18,372 bases of DNA. Origin: UBA1124 sp963933095 (GTDB lineage Bacteria > Pseudomonadota > Gammaproteobacteria > Pseudomonadales > Cellvibrionaceae). Of the stretch, positions 8,188 through 16,700 are shown one piece after another. The translations under genes and the position numbers were made by a program. Position 1 is the stretch's first letter, and every line of letters starts with the position of its first letter. The notes under the pieces are model-generated. The model was not told the DNA's origin. It ran no database searches and saw nothing but the letters and a program-made list of their open reading frames with translations. Location: contig CAWVSV010000051.1 of NCBI GenBank assembly GCA_963933095.1, positions 1 through 18,372 on the forward strand, read 5' to 3'.

Positions 8188-8541
8188 ATGCTGGCGACTT
8201 TTGTTTTAACACTGATTTTTGTTATCGTCACAATCGGATTACTGTTGTGGGTTAAAACACCTTATTACCGTATCGAAGCGGCCAATGTCATAGCTCTGTT
8301 GGAGCTGGTGGTTACCGGCCAAGCCACAGACAGCGATTGGAGTGTTTTTAGTGGTATGCCGATAGCCAATAATGCCTATTTAGAATCCATTCGCCAGCGT
8401 TGTCTAGATATTGAGGAACGAGAGTATCGCGGCGATTTACTTGCCCCTTACCTATTTTCCAACGCCGGTATCGAAGAGCTTCGCCTGCTGTTACAAGAGG
8501 TTTCGCAGGAACTGCGTCAGCCATCTGACCGCAGTCAATAA
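8188..8541 (+). CDS. Small single-span membrane protein of unknown function
   Basis: I do not recognise this 117-residue protein. Residues 3-22 form one hydrophobic helix (FVLTLIFVIVTIGLLLWV), followed by a soluble, acidic, mostly helical tail. NAYLESIRQRCLDIEEREYRG (about 72-92) looks like a conserved core. The topology suggests a membrane anchor with a cytoplasmic or periplasmic helical domain. AGGAG at 8178-8182 precedes ATG 8188 by five bases, a strong ribosome site. It lies between prfC and the AI-2E-family permease (16-base gap), and all three are probably transcribed together. Confidence 0.85.
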   Translation: MLATFVLTLIFVIVTIGLLLWVKTPYYRIEAANVIALLELVVTGQATDSDWSVFSGMPIANNAYLESIRQRCLDIEEREYRGDLLAPYLFSNAGIEELRLLLQEVSQELRQPSDRSQ

Positions 8542-8556
8542 CAAGGAATTGTCGCT

Positions 8557-9627
8557 ATGTTGACCGTTGCAACTACACCCGTTAGCCGCTTTATTATTGT
8601 CGCCGCCGCTTTTGTGGTGGTAGTCGCTGGTATGCGTACTGCGGTAGATTTACTCGTGCCATTTTTACTATCGGTATTTATTGCCGTGCTCTGTGCGTCG
8701 CCGCTGAACTGGATGAAAGAGCGTGGGGTTCCCGGATGGTTGGCGCTACTCATTATGCTCAGTCTGGTGGTGATTATTGGCTTGGGGGCTGGCGCTGTTG
8801 TTGGGGCTTCAATTAACAGTTTTCGTTATGACCTGCCTGAGTATCAGTTGCGCTTAGAGGAGATGACTCGTGGTTTCCGGCTATGGCTGCAGTCCAAGGG
8901 ACTGGGCATAGATGCGGAGATGATGCGAGAAACCTTTAAGCCCAGCTCAGTGCTCGCTCTGGCCGGTAATACTCTCGCCTCTTTCGGCAATGTAATGACC
9001 AATGCCTTTATGATTTTACTGACGGTGGCGTTCATCTTGGCCGAAGATATGCGCTTTGCCGAGCGGTTACAAAATGCCCATCAGGGCTCTTCCGCGAGTG
9101 TTGCAGCGCTGCGCCGCTTTACTGCTAGCGTCAATCGGTATATGGCACTGAAAACGGTAATCAGTATTTTTACCGGTATATTGGCAGCTACTTGGCTGAC
9201 TATTATCGGCGTCGATTACCCTATTTTGTGGGGCGTGCTGGCATTCTTTTTAAATTTTATTCCCACCATAGGCTCAATTATTGCGGCTATACCGACGACA
9301 TTACTGGCCTTAGTACAATTGGGTGTGAGTGAGGCGGTGTGGACGGCGGCGGGCTATCTGGTGATTAACACCGTGGTTGGTAATATGATTGAGCCACGTG
9401 TGATGGGTAGAGGACTCGATTTGTCCGCCTTAGTCGCGTTTTTGTCCTTGGTGTTCTGGGGATGGGTGTTGGGGCCGGTGGGGATGTTACTGTCGATACC
9501 GTTGACTGTTATGGTCAAAATTGCTTTAGAAAGTGTCGATGACACTCGCTGGATTGGCATCATGCTCGGAGGCAGCCAAAACGTGCGGTCACCCTTGTCG
9601 ATTGGTACCGAACGTCACAAAAGTTAA
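8557..9627 (+). CDS. AI-2E family transporter (PerM/YhhT/TqsA type)
   Basis: A 356-residue polytopic inner-membrane protein with the layout of the family: two or three N-terminal spans (about 11-45 and 60-85), a soluble stretch (about 88-140) and a C-terminal block of spans. The signature FLNFIPTIGSIIAAIP (221-236) and the later NMIEPRVMGRGLDLS (266-280) are diagnostic. The family name comes from TqsA in E. coli, which exports autoinducer-2, but other members move other solutes or ions and the substrate is not predictable here. AAGGA at 8544-8548 precedes the start. No terminator is obvious after the stop codon. Confidence 0.92.
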   Translation: MLTVATTPVSRFIIVAAAFVVVVAGMRTAVDLLVPFLLSVFIAVLCASPLNWMKERGVPGWLALLIMLSLVVIIGLGAGAVVGASINSFRYDLPEYQLRLEEMTRGFRLWLQSKGLGIDAEMMRETFKPSSVLALAGNTLASFGNVMTNAFMILLTVAFILAEDMRFAERLQNAHQGSSASVAALRRFTASVNRYMALKTVISIFTGILAATWLTIIGVDYPILWGVLAFFLNFIPTIGSIIAAIPTTLLALVQLGVSEAVWTAAGYLVINTVVGNMIEPRVMGRGLDLSALVAFLSLVFWGWVLGPVGMLLSIPLTVMVKIALESVDDTRWIGIMLGGSQNVRSPLSIGTERHKS

Positions 9628-9877
9628 AGCTGACGGCAATTTGCTTGAAGTCGCAGTTAACATTCCGTGATTCCGCGGTTAAGTGGAGAGCTCTTGTTAG
9701 ATGTCAGGTGTTTTACTTTAGCTGCAGCGCTTTGGCGTGGCTAGGCAGTGGTAGCCCGTTGCGCCCGGTGTTGCGCATAAGGTTTATTGCCTCCTCGGGT
9801 GCCCAAGTTGTATTATTGCAATCAGTTGCGTGTCGCTAAAACTAAAGATGTTGTCGTTGTTCGTATAGAGATGGTGA

Positions 9878-9997
9878 TTACTTTATTCCTATATACAGGT
9901 CAGTGATGCATCTAAACATAGAGCTGATTAGCACTACTAGGACTAAAACTTGAGCGGGCTTATTCATTGTTGCCCCTTTAATCATTTTTACAACCAT
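9878..9997 (-). CDS. Possible small membrane protein (39 or 29 residues)
   Basis: A short minus-strand frame with three in-frame ATG codons. The 39-residue form starts at 9997 and has GAGG seven bases upstream (plus-strand CCTC 10005-10008). The 29-residue form starts at 9967 and has AAAGGGG five bases upstream (plus-strand 9973-9979), a very good Shine-Dalgarno. The peptide has a basic N-terminus, one hydrophobic stretch (about residues 15-28, AQVLVLVVLISSMF) and a short tail RCITDLYIGIK. That layout fits small single-span membrane proteins. I know no family for it. Chance cannot be excluded at this length; the support is the ribosome site plus the hydrophobic segment. Confidence 0.35.
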   Translation of the reverse strand: MVVKMIKGATMNKPAQVLVLVVLISSMFRCITDLYIGIK

Positions 9998-10143
9998 TCT
10001 CAAACCTCATCTGCTTACATGCCTTAATTGTCCAATAATATGGAGAAACATTTGAGGCGCTTTGTTAGAGCAGAGCTAAAAGCTATTGAACCAAAGATAT
10101 AATAGACAGCTGCTCAAAAAACAGAAGACAATCGGCTTTTTTA

Positions 10144-10159
10144 GTTTTTTTAAAAAAAC
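10144..10159. repeat. 16-bp A/T-tract palindrome
   Basis: GTTTTTTTAAAAAAAC is a perfect palindrome within an AT-rich stretch about 75 bases upstream of the 184-residue gene. It could be a bent-DNA or UP-element-like site for that gene, or a site for a nucleoid protein. It is not flanked by a GC stem, so it is not a terminator. Confidence 0.4.
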
Positions 10160-10231
10160 ATCAAAAAATTACATATAAGGCTAATCTTACATTACTATTG
10201 TATTTGGTGATGGTTAACAGGGAACACCTTA

Positions 10232-10786
10232 GTGGAACTTGCAGACGAGAATAAAGATTTAGTTTGGGAACTCGACGGTTTTAATCAAAAGCAAGAAGCT
10301 ATTGATTTTGCTATGGGTTTTGAGAATAAGCTCTGCGTATTCTCCGGCACCGTCGGCCAGCTATACACCAATTACAACATTTTCTTCCCTCAGGAAGAAA
10401 ATAGAAAACTGGTGATTCTGCCTAACCCTTATGCCCATCACGATACATTTCACGGTATACCCGAGGCTGCGGTGAGTGCCACGGGCCTGTATATTATTCC
10501 GGGTGAAAATGGTGGCGGTGTACAACTTACCATCCCGTTTAAAAGCGGCAAAATTCGCTATCGAAAAGTGCCATTACAGACAGGTATTCGCTTAATTAAC
10601 CTGCGTCGCCCGCAGAACGACCCTTTTCTGCCTGTGCTTATGAAAGGCGATCTTCGCGAGATGGACAAAGCGACTCCGTGTCTGCATTTGCATCGGGTGC
10701 ATCTAGGCAAGCTAAGTACTCATTCGAACATGGAAATCGACGGTGTCCGCAAGGTTATTGCCCATTTACTGGCTTCTATTCAATAA
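10232..10786 (+). CDS. Hypothetical soluble protein, 184 residues
   Basis: I do not recognise this protein. It has a GTG start, with AGGGA at 10219-10223 eight bases upstream. There is no signal peptide or membrane span, so it is probably cytoplasmic. The N-terminal 30 residues are acidic and helical (QKQEAIDFAMGFENK). The middle is strand-rich with LVILPNPYAHHD, ATGLYIIPG and VQLTIPF. The basic part GKIRYRKVPLQ precedes TPCLHLHRVHLGKLSTH. The overall feel is of a small beta-barrel regulatory domain, but the RxxxR and D/NxSxxG motifs of PilZ proteins are not present. It stands alone, convergent with the TonB-domain gene, behind an AT-rich upstream region. Confidence 0.85.
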   Translation: MELADENKDLVWELDGFNQKQEAIDFAMGFENKLCVFSGTVGQLYTNYNIFFPQEENRKLVILPNPYAHHDTFHGIPEAAVSATGLYIIPGENGGGVQLTIPFKSGKIRYRKVPLQTGIRLINLRRPQNDPFLPVLMKGDLREMDKATPCLHLHRVHLGKLSTHSNMEIDGVRKVIAHLLASIQ

Positions 10787-10988
10787 CGATACCTCAATGG
10801 CTGTGGCCACTCTTGCTCGTTACCAACCCAGAGTAATTGCTTTACCCTGAATATCGCCGCTTATCGCTTGGTGCGGCGTGTATGTAGAACACGCAGGATG
10901 CAGTTTTCGGTACTGCGCGTCACATGTGCCCATGGCATATGATTCATCCTGAATATAAGCGCGTTCTTTTATGACTGGCCCATGGGGA
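10787..10988. other. Convergent intergenic region without a clear terminator
   Basis: About 200 bp between two convergent genes. Two short hairpins are present, GCGTGT/ACACGC (10876-10894) and GCAGT/ACTGC (10900-10916). Neither has a T run after it, so they are weak terminator candidates at best. Confidence 0.4.
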
Positions 10989-12137
10989 CTACTTTAAGCG
11001 GAATACTATCGGCATAGAGAATTCAAAGTCATCGCCTTTGATGCTAACCGGCATAGTCGGGAAGGGCGAGGCTTTTTCAATGGCTTTTCGGGCCGCTTTA
11101 TTGAGCGATTTGTACTCAGTCTCCTCTATGGGCAATATACTTTTGACTTTACCTTCGCGGTCTACCATAACAGATAGCCTTACGCTGCCTTCCCAGCCGC
11201 TTTGGACCGCTTTTCTTGGATACTTAATATAGCTATAAGCATGTCTTAACATGGTAGAGATATAGAGCTGCCGGGCCAGTAGAGATTCAGCCGTTAATAC
11301 CTCGACGTTATCACCTTCACTTTCACTTTTATCAGTCCCTGCTGTCAGTGTAGATCCTGTCTTTGCGACTTCTGGCTGAGAATTAAAGGCCAGAGTCGGG
11401 GCTGCAATTTCAGGTGCCGCGATTTTAGGGTCTGTACCCATCGATTCAGGCTCTGGCGCTGTTGTGCTAATAGTGGCTGTTGAGACAATGGCCGTGGTTG
11501 TGGCGGCAACAGCATCGCGCTTTTTGGGTGTTAACCAAGCAGAAATTTGTTGCTGACGTTCATCGCTGGGGCTAATACCAACAAAGCGAGCTTGCAAGTC
11601 GCTGTCGATGTCACCACCGGCAAGAATTTCAGCGCGAAAATTAGAGGACAAGGGCACTTTGCCTATCCAGGTGCGCAGTAGTAAATAGAAAAAGTCGGAG
11701 TTATTAATGTTGCCAAGCTCTACATTGTTGAGAACAACAAGGGTGCCTTCATCCGAGGTGTTGCGCAGCTCAATAATGTCACCGGCGATTAAATGGTTCT
11801 TAAAGAAGCGGGTGAATTTCACCATGTTGTCGGCCTGCTTTGTCAGAGTGCTGCCCGAGCTATTAATGGCCATACCTTCAATCCACATCCGGTTAAAGCG
11901 ACGTTTAGACAGTTTTGGCGCCAGTACGCGAATTTCCATGTGCATCGGTGCCGATTTTTGCAGGGCTACTTGGGCGTCAGAGGTTAAAGTAGTCACGTAA
12001 AGCGCGGCAATAAAATTTTCTTTTTTTAGTTCGGTGTGACTGGACAGGCCATTGAGTTGCTCGACAGCCAAGGTCATCGAGGCAATGCATAGCAGAAATA
12101 AACAGAGACCTAAGCGGCTGATAGATATACTGATCAT
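10989..12137 (-). CDS. Exported chalcone-isomerase-like / TonB C-terminal domain fusion protein
   Basis: A 382-residue protein. Residues 1-24 are an N-terminal hydrophobic segment (ISRLGLCLFLLCIASMTLA) that looks like a signal peptide or signal anchor. Residues about 30-175 resemble bacterial chalcone-isomerase-like domains: an NFIAALYV strand, a KLSKRRFNRMWIEGM segment, and SDFFYLLLRTWIGKVPLS near the end. A low-complexity Thr/Ala/Glu/Pro linker (about 198-275) follows. Residues about 290-382 are a TonB C-terminal domain, with YPRKAVQSGWEGSVRLSVMV (306-325), the EGKVKSI turn and ASPFPTMP. TonB normally links the ExbB/ExbD motor to outer-membrane receptors. Here the membrane anchor and proline-rich spacer are replaced by a different layout. 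No exbB, exbD or receptor gene is nearby, so its role is open; a structural envelope role is possible. Confidence 0.8.
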   Translation of the reverse strand: MISISISRLGLCLFLLCIASMTLAVEQLNGLSSHTELKKENFIAALYVTTLTSDAQVALQKSAPMHMEIRVLAPKLSKRRFNRMWIEGMAINSSGSTLTKQADNMVKFTRFFKNHLIAGDIIELRNTSDEGTLVVLNNVELGNINNSDFFYLLLRTWIGKVPLSSNFRAEILAGGDIDSDLQARFVGISPSDERQQQISAWLTPKKRDAVAATTTAIVSTATISTTAPEPESMGTDPKIAAPEIAAPTLAFNSQPEVAKTGSTLTAGTDKSESEGDNVEVLTAESLLARQLYISTMLRHAYSYIKYPRKAVQSGWEGSVRLSVMVDREGKVKSILPIEETEYKSLNKAARKAIEKASPFPTMPVSIKGDDFEFSMPIVFRLK

Positions 12138-12174
12138 AGCGTCACTCTCGATGGTTACAGGCTGATATTAGCGG

Positions 12175-12193
12175 CAGTACCCTTACTGTACTG
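12175..12193. promoter_or_regulatory. Inverted repeat upstream of the TonB-domain gene
   Basis: CAGTAC and GTACTG flank a 7-base spacer (CCTTACT), about 40 bases before the minus-strand start codon at 12137. Position fits an operator or a 5'-leader hairpin. Six-base arms can arise by chance. Confidence 0.25.
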
Positions 12194-12350
12194 ACATTAC
12201 AGCGTTGTTCAAGGCAAACTAAAGGCTAATAACAGTCAAATTAAGGCCCTTTGCCGTAAAATATATATGACTTAAAAAGGTTTGTGTTATCAGGCTTTAA
12301 TATTTGCACTGTGAGAGTGTCGATACATAAGTATTTCTGTTAAGAGCAAT

Positions 12351-12393
12351 AACACAACTAATGCAGCTAATACAGCTAATACAGCTAATACAG
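12351..12393. repeat. 9-bp tandem repeat, about five units
   Basis: Units read AACACAACT, AATGCAGCT, AATACAGCT, AATACAGCT, then a partial AATACAG. The units become more alike from left to right. The array lies in the middle of the divergent intergenic region, about 280 bases before the RND adaptor gene. Confidence 0.9.
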
Positions 12394-12672
12394 TGTGGCA
12401 TGATATTATCCGCCAGTAATCATTAAACCGTTATTTTCGGCTCACTTTTTTGCAAAATGGTAAGGCATCAATCTCCCTGACAGTTTGCAGTGTTGATACC
12501 GTATTTCGTATTGTTACTTGACGGACTGACGAGCTAACAAGCTACAAAAGCCCTGCCAGGCATTGGCTGATACGGTCATACTGTTTGATCTCGAACGCAC
12601 AGCGACCTTTATCGTCGTGGCCATAGAGTCTTAGTGTAAAATCCCTGTAAAAGACTCGGAGCCAAATTATTA

Positions 12673-13797
12673 ATGCAAACTCTTCAGCAATGCCTCGCTC
12701 GAAAAAATAACACCATAGCTCTGGGGCTTGTGGTTGCTATGTGCTTGTGGATCGGCAGTGGCCTTTGGGTTAAGTCTATGCGTGCTGATAGCCGCGAAGC
12801 TGCTGCTGAATCCCCTAGTGCAGCCCGAGTGGTTGCCCACTATAGCGAGTCTCAAGTGTTTGCTCAGCCGCTCAAAGTGCGCGCTCGCAGTGAAGCCAAT
12901 CGCAAAGTTTTAGTGCGCGCCCAAATTGGTGGTTTAGTGGTCGCCGTACCGGTAGTTGAGGGCGCACACGTAGCGGCGGGCGAGATCATTTGTCAGCTGG
13001 CGACAGAAGATCGCCAGCTGCTTTTTGAGGAGGCAGTCACAGCGCAAAAAAAAGCGCAAATGGATTACACCGGCGCCCAGCGATTGAAATCAGCGGGATA
13101 TCAATCTCGCACGGCAATCGCGGCGGCTAAATCCGCATTGGATTCTGCTAAAGCCGTACAGCACCGGCGCGCACTCGACCTCGATAATCTCAAACTCAAA
13201 GCACCGTTCAGCGGTATTGTCGATACTCGTCAGGTTGAAGTTGGCGATCTGATGGAACGCGGCGATGCTTGTGCAACCTTGTTGGAATTAAACCCTCTGA
13301 TAATCAGTGGTCAGGTTTCAGAAACGGATGTCGGACGATTGAGGCTCGGCTCAAAAGCTGAGGTCAGGCTGTTAAATGGGCAAACTGTCGAAGGTATTTT
13401 ACGCTTTATCGGCCACGACTCGGACCTCACCACTCGAACCTTTCGTATTGAAGTGGCTGTGCCTAACCCAAACGCTTTACTACGCAGCGGTATTACTGCA
13501 GATGTCTTGTTGTACGCGGGGGCGGGTACAGCGCATCGATTGTCACCGGCATTGTTGTTACTCGATGACGCCGGTAGCTTGGGGCTTAGAATTCTTGATA
13601 GCGATCATCGGGTCGTATTTCAAGCGGTGGAAATTGTTGGTGGTGACACCGCGGGGGTTTGGGTCCGAGGGCTGCCCGCCAAAGCTCTAGTGATTAGTGT
13701 CGGCCAGCACTATGTCAGCGAGGGCGAACAAGTTGTGACGACTATTGTCGAGCAATCGAGCGTACACCAATTTGATAACACGGGCGTGGCGCTGTGA
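12673..13797 (+). CDS. RND efflux periplasmic adaptor (membrane fusion protein)
   Basis: A 374-residue adaptor of the HlyD/AcrA type. One hydrophobic segment at about 14-33 (TIALGLVVAMCLWIGSGLWV) anchors or exports it; I see no convincing lipobox. The first half-lipoyl part is VLVRAQIGGLVVAVPVVEGA (79-98) and the second is LKLKAPFSGIVD (173-184). They are joined by a short alpha-hairpin (about 111-170) rich in Ala, Lys and Gln. The beta-barrel includes ISGQVSETDVGRLRLGSKAEV, and a membrane-proximal domain follows. It links the RND pump to an outer-membrane channel. The short hairpin suits RND rather than ABC systems. GGAG at 12658-12661 is 11 bases before ATG. Its stop overlaps the pump's GTG start by 4 bases. 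Confidence 0.92.
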   Translation: MQTLQQCLARKNNTIALGLVVAMCLWIGSGLWVKSMRADSREAAAESPSAARVVAHYSESQVFAQPLKVRARSEANRKVLVRAQIGGLVVAVPVVEGAHVAAGEIICQLATEDRQLLFEEAVTAQKKAQMDYTGAQRLKSAGYQSRTAIAAAKSALDSAKAVQHRRALDLDNLKLKAPFSGIVDTRQVEVGDLMERGDACATLLELNPLIISGQVSETDVGRLRLGSKAEVRLLNGQTVEGILRFIGHDSDLTTRTFRIEVAVPNPNALLRSGITADVLLYAGAGTAHRLSPALLLLDDAGSLGLRILDSDHRVVFQAVEIVGGDTAGVWVRGLPAKALVISVGQHYVSEGEQVVTTIVEQSSVHQFDNTGVAL

Positions 13798-16700
13798 AAT
13801 TACTCGACTCCGCAGTAACGCATTTTCGCAGCACCTTTTGCGTGCTACTACTGATCGTAGTAGCCGGTATTGTTGCACGCGCTAACATGACGATAGAGGC
13901 CTCGCCTAACCCCTCCATTCCTATCGCTGTGGTCACTGTGTTTCAGGAAGGCATCTCCCCTGAAGATGGCGCCCGCTTACTGATTCGCCCACTCGAAAAA
14001 GAGCTCAGAGCGTTAGAGGGCGTTGAAGAAATCACAGCTACTGCACGTGAATCTAGTGTCTATCTGGTGGTGAAGTTTGAAGCCGAACAGAACCTCGATC
14101 AAGCCATTATAGATGTGCGTACTGCAGTAGATCGGGCTCGTGCAGAGCTACCCCTTGATGCCGAAGAGCCGGAAGTGAAAGAGGTGTCGGCACAGGACTT
14201 TCCCTCCATTATTTTAACCATCTCGGGCGATGTACAAGAGCGAGTATTATTTAATACCGCAAAACGCTTACAGGCTCAGATTGAAACCTTACCATCGGTA
14301 CTCGCGGCGGATTTAACCGGTCAGCGCGAAGAGGTTGTTGAGGCTATCGTTGACCCCGCCAAGTTGGAACATTACCAAATTACCAGTACTGACCTCGGGC
14401 GCGCCATTGCCAGTAATAACTTATTGATACCCGCCGGCAAGTTAGACACAGGCGCAGGTCGGTTTGCGGTAAAAGTTCCGAGTTTGATCGAGACCCGCGA
14501 AGACGTCTATCAGCTGCCGTTAAAATGGACTGCAAGCGGTGTGGTGACACTCAGTGATGTCGCCGATATTCGGCGGACCTTTAAAGATGCGTCGCAGTAC
14601 ACCAGTGCTAACGGAAAACATGCCATTGCCATTGAGGTAAAAAAACGCATCGAAGCCAATGATATTGAGGTGACCCAAGCGGTGCGGGATATTGCCAAGA
14701 GTCTATCGGCCGAGATTCCGCAGGGAGTCGAGATAGATTATTTAATGGATCAGTCGGAATTTGCCTTAGGTATGGTGACCGAGATGCAGGGCAACATTCT
14801 CACCGCCATGATCTTGGTTATGGTTGTGATTATTGCAGCACTGGGTGTGCGCTCAGGAATTTTAGTCGGCCTGGGAGTGCCTTTTTCACTATTATCGGCG
14901 GCGATTATTTTACTTTATATCGGTTTTTCGTTTAATTTTATGGTGCTGTTCGGCATGTTGTTGGCGCTCGGTATGTTGATTGATGGTGCCATTGTGGTAA
15001 CCGAGTTTGCCGATCGAAAAATGGCCGAAGGCATGAGCAGTAAAGTCGCTTACTCGCTGTCGGTAAAGCGAATGTATTGGCCAGTGGTCGCCTCTACAGC
15101 CACCACACTGGCGGCATTTTTACCGATTATGTTTTGGCCCGGGGTAGCTGGGGAATTTATGCGCTATCTACCGGTAACGGTATTTGCAGTATTGGCGGGC
15201 TCGTTATTTTATGCGCTGCTGTTTGCTCCGGCGATTGGCTCGGTGCTGGGCAAAAGTAAAATTGACAGCAGAACTACAGCTTACTTACAAAACTTAGAAA
15301 CAGGTGCGTCCACGGCATTGCCGGGTATTACTGGGCGCTATGCACGGCTATTACAAAAATTGGTGGGCTATCCGCGCGAAATGCTTTTTCTGGCGCTTAC
15401 TGTTTTGGTGGCAAGTTTTACTTTATTTGTCAATTTCAACAACGGTGTAGAATTTTTTGTTAAGACAGAACAAAAATACGGCACTGCGTCTGTGCGCGCG
15501 CAGGGCAACCTCTCGGTACTGGAGGCGCAGCTATTGGTGGCTCAGGTAGAAGAAAAAATACTGGCAACTCCAGGGGTAAAGGTACTTTACTCGGTAGCCA
15601 GTCCCGGCGCGCCGCAGCAATTTGGTTCTAGGCCGCCAGAGAAGGATCAAATTGGCTCCATGTTGATTGAGCTTTATGACCCAGAAGAATTGGGGCGCTC
15701 AACCTTCGATGTGTACGCCGATATTCGCGATAAAATAAAAACGCTTCCCGGTATTTACGCCACGGCTAATGCCATGGAAGATGGGCCACCGGTGGGTAAA
15801 CCAGTGCAACTACAGTTGACCTCCGCCGACAGTGATAAATTGCTCCGCACGACACGCGATTTACGCCAGCGTTTAGAGACCGATATAGTGGGTTTGCGAG
15901 ATGTTACTGATACCTCGCCGCTGCCAGGTATTGAGTGGCAATTGCAAGTTGATCGCGCACTCGCGGCGCAGCTAGGGGCCGACGTAGTAGAAGTGGGTCG
16001 CGCGGTACAGTTGGTCACTAATGGCATAAAAGTGGGTGAGTATCGCCCCGATGATGCCGACGATGAAGTGGATATTCGTATTCGTTATCCGTTTTCTGAG
16101 CGCAGTATTCAAGCGCTCGATCAGCTTAAAGTTAATACCTCGCAGGGCTCGGTACCGCTGAGCAGTTTTGTTACACGTGTCGCCAGACCGATGGTTGATA
16201 AAGTGCAGCGCTTAGATGGTCGCGAGTATATGTTAGTTATGGCCGATGTCGAAGAAGGCGTGCTCGCTGATGATATGGTCGAAAAAGTTAAAATCTGGCT
16301 GGTCGAGAACCCGATTGATGCCGCCGTCGAGGTGAATTTTCGCGGCGCTAATGAAGAACAGGAAAAATCGCAGGCTTTTCTCGGTTCAGCATTTAGTTTA
16401 GCTTTGTTTCTAATGTTTATATTACTGGTGACTCAGTTCAACAGTTTTTATCAGGCGCTATTAACTTTGTCGGCGGTTATCATGGCCACAGCGGGGGTTA
16501 TGTTAGGCCTCTGGCTAACTCAGTCAAGTTTTAGCACCATCATGACCGGTGTCGGTATCGTTGCATTGGCCGGCATAGTGGTGAATAACAATATTGTTTT
16601 AATTGACACTTACAACCACCTGCGAAAGGTTCACCCACACATGAGTGCGGGTGATGCAGCCATTATGTCCGGTGCGCAGCGTTTGCGGCCGGTATTCTTA

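Larger units (their letters stand above)
9628..10231. other. 604-bp stretch without a long gene
   Basis: Between the permease and the 184-residue gene I see no RNA gene and no good terminator. An open frame at 9645-9839 on the plus strand has a TTG start, no ribosome site and a composition unlike its neighbours; I do not call it. A small minus-strand ORF with good ribosome sites (9878-9997) and an A/T-tract palindrome at 10144-10159 are listed separately. The last 100 bases are very AT-rich. Confidence 0.7.
12138..12672. other. 535-bp divergent intergenic region
   Basis: Separates the TonB-domain gene (leftward) from the RND operon (rightward). It holds an inverted repeat at 12175-12193, a 9-bp tandem repeat at 12351-12393 and a weak -10 candidate TAAAAT at 12637-12642, and must contain promoters for both directions. 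I see no coding frame and no RNA gene. No TetR-, LysR- or MerR-type regulator gene is present here. Confidence 0.6.

Noticed and set aside
9645..9839. Plus-strand 64-codon open frame after the permease gene
   Set aside because: It starts at TTG without a ribosome site, is rich in Ser, Arg and Cys, and resembles no protein I know. Probably chance.
10232..10786. PilZ domain assignment for the 184-residue protein
   Set aside because: The RxxxR and D/NxSxxG motifs needed for c-di-GMP binding are not present in the right order.
10876..10916. Terminator between the two convergent genes
   Set aside because: Both hairpins have only five or six pairs and lack a T run on either strand.
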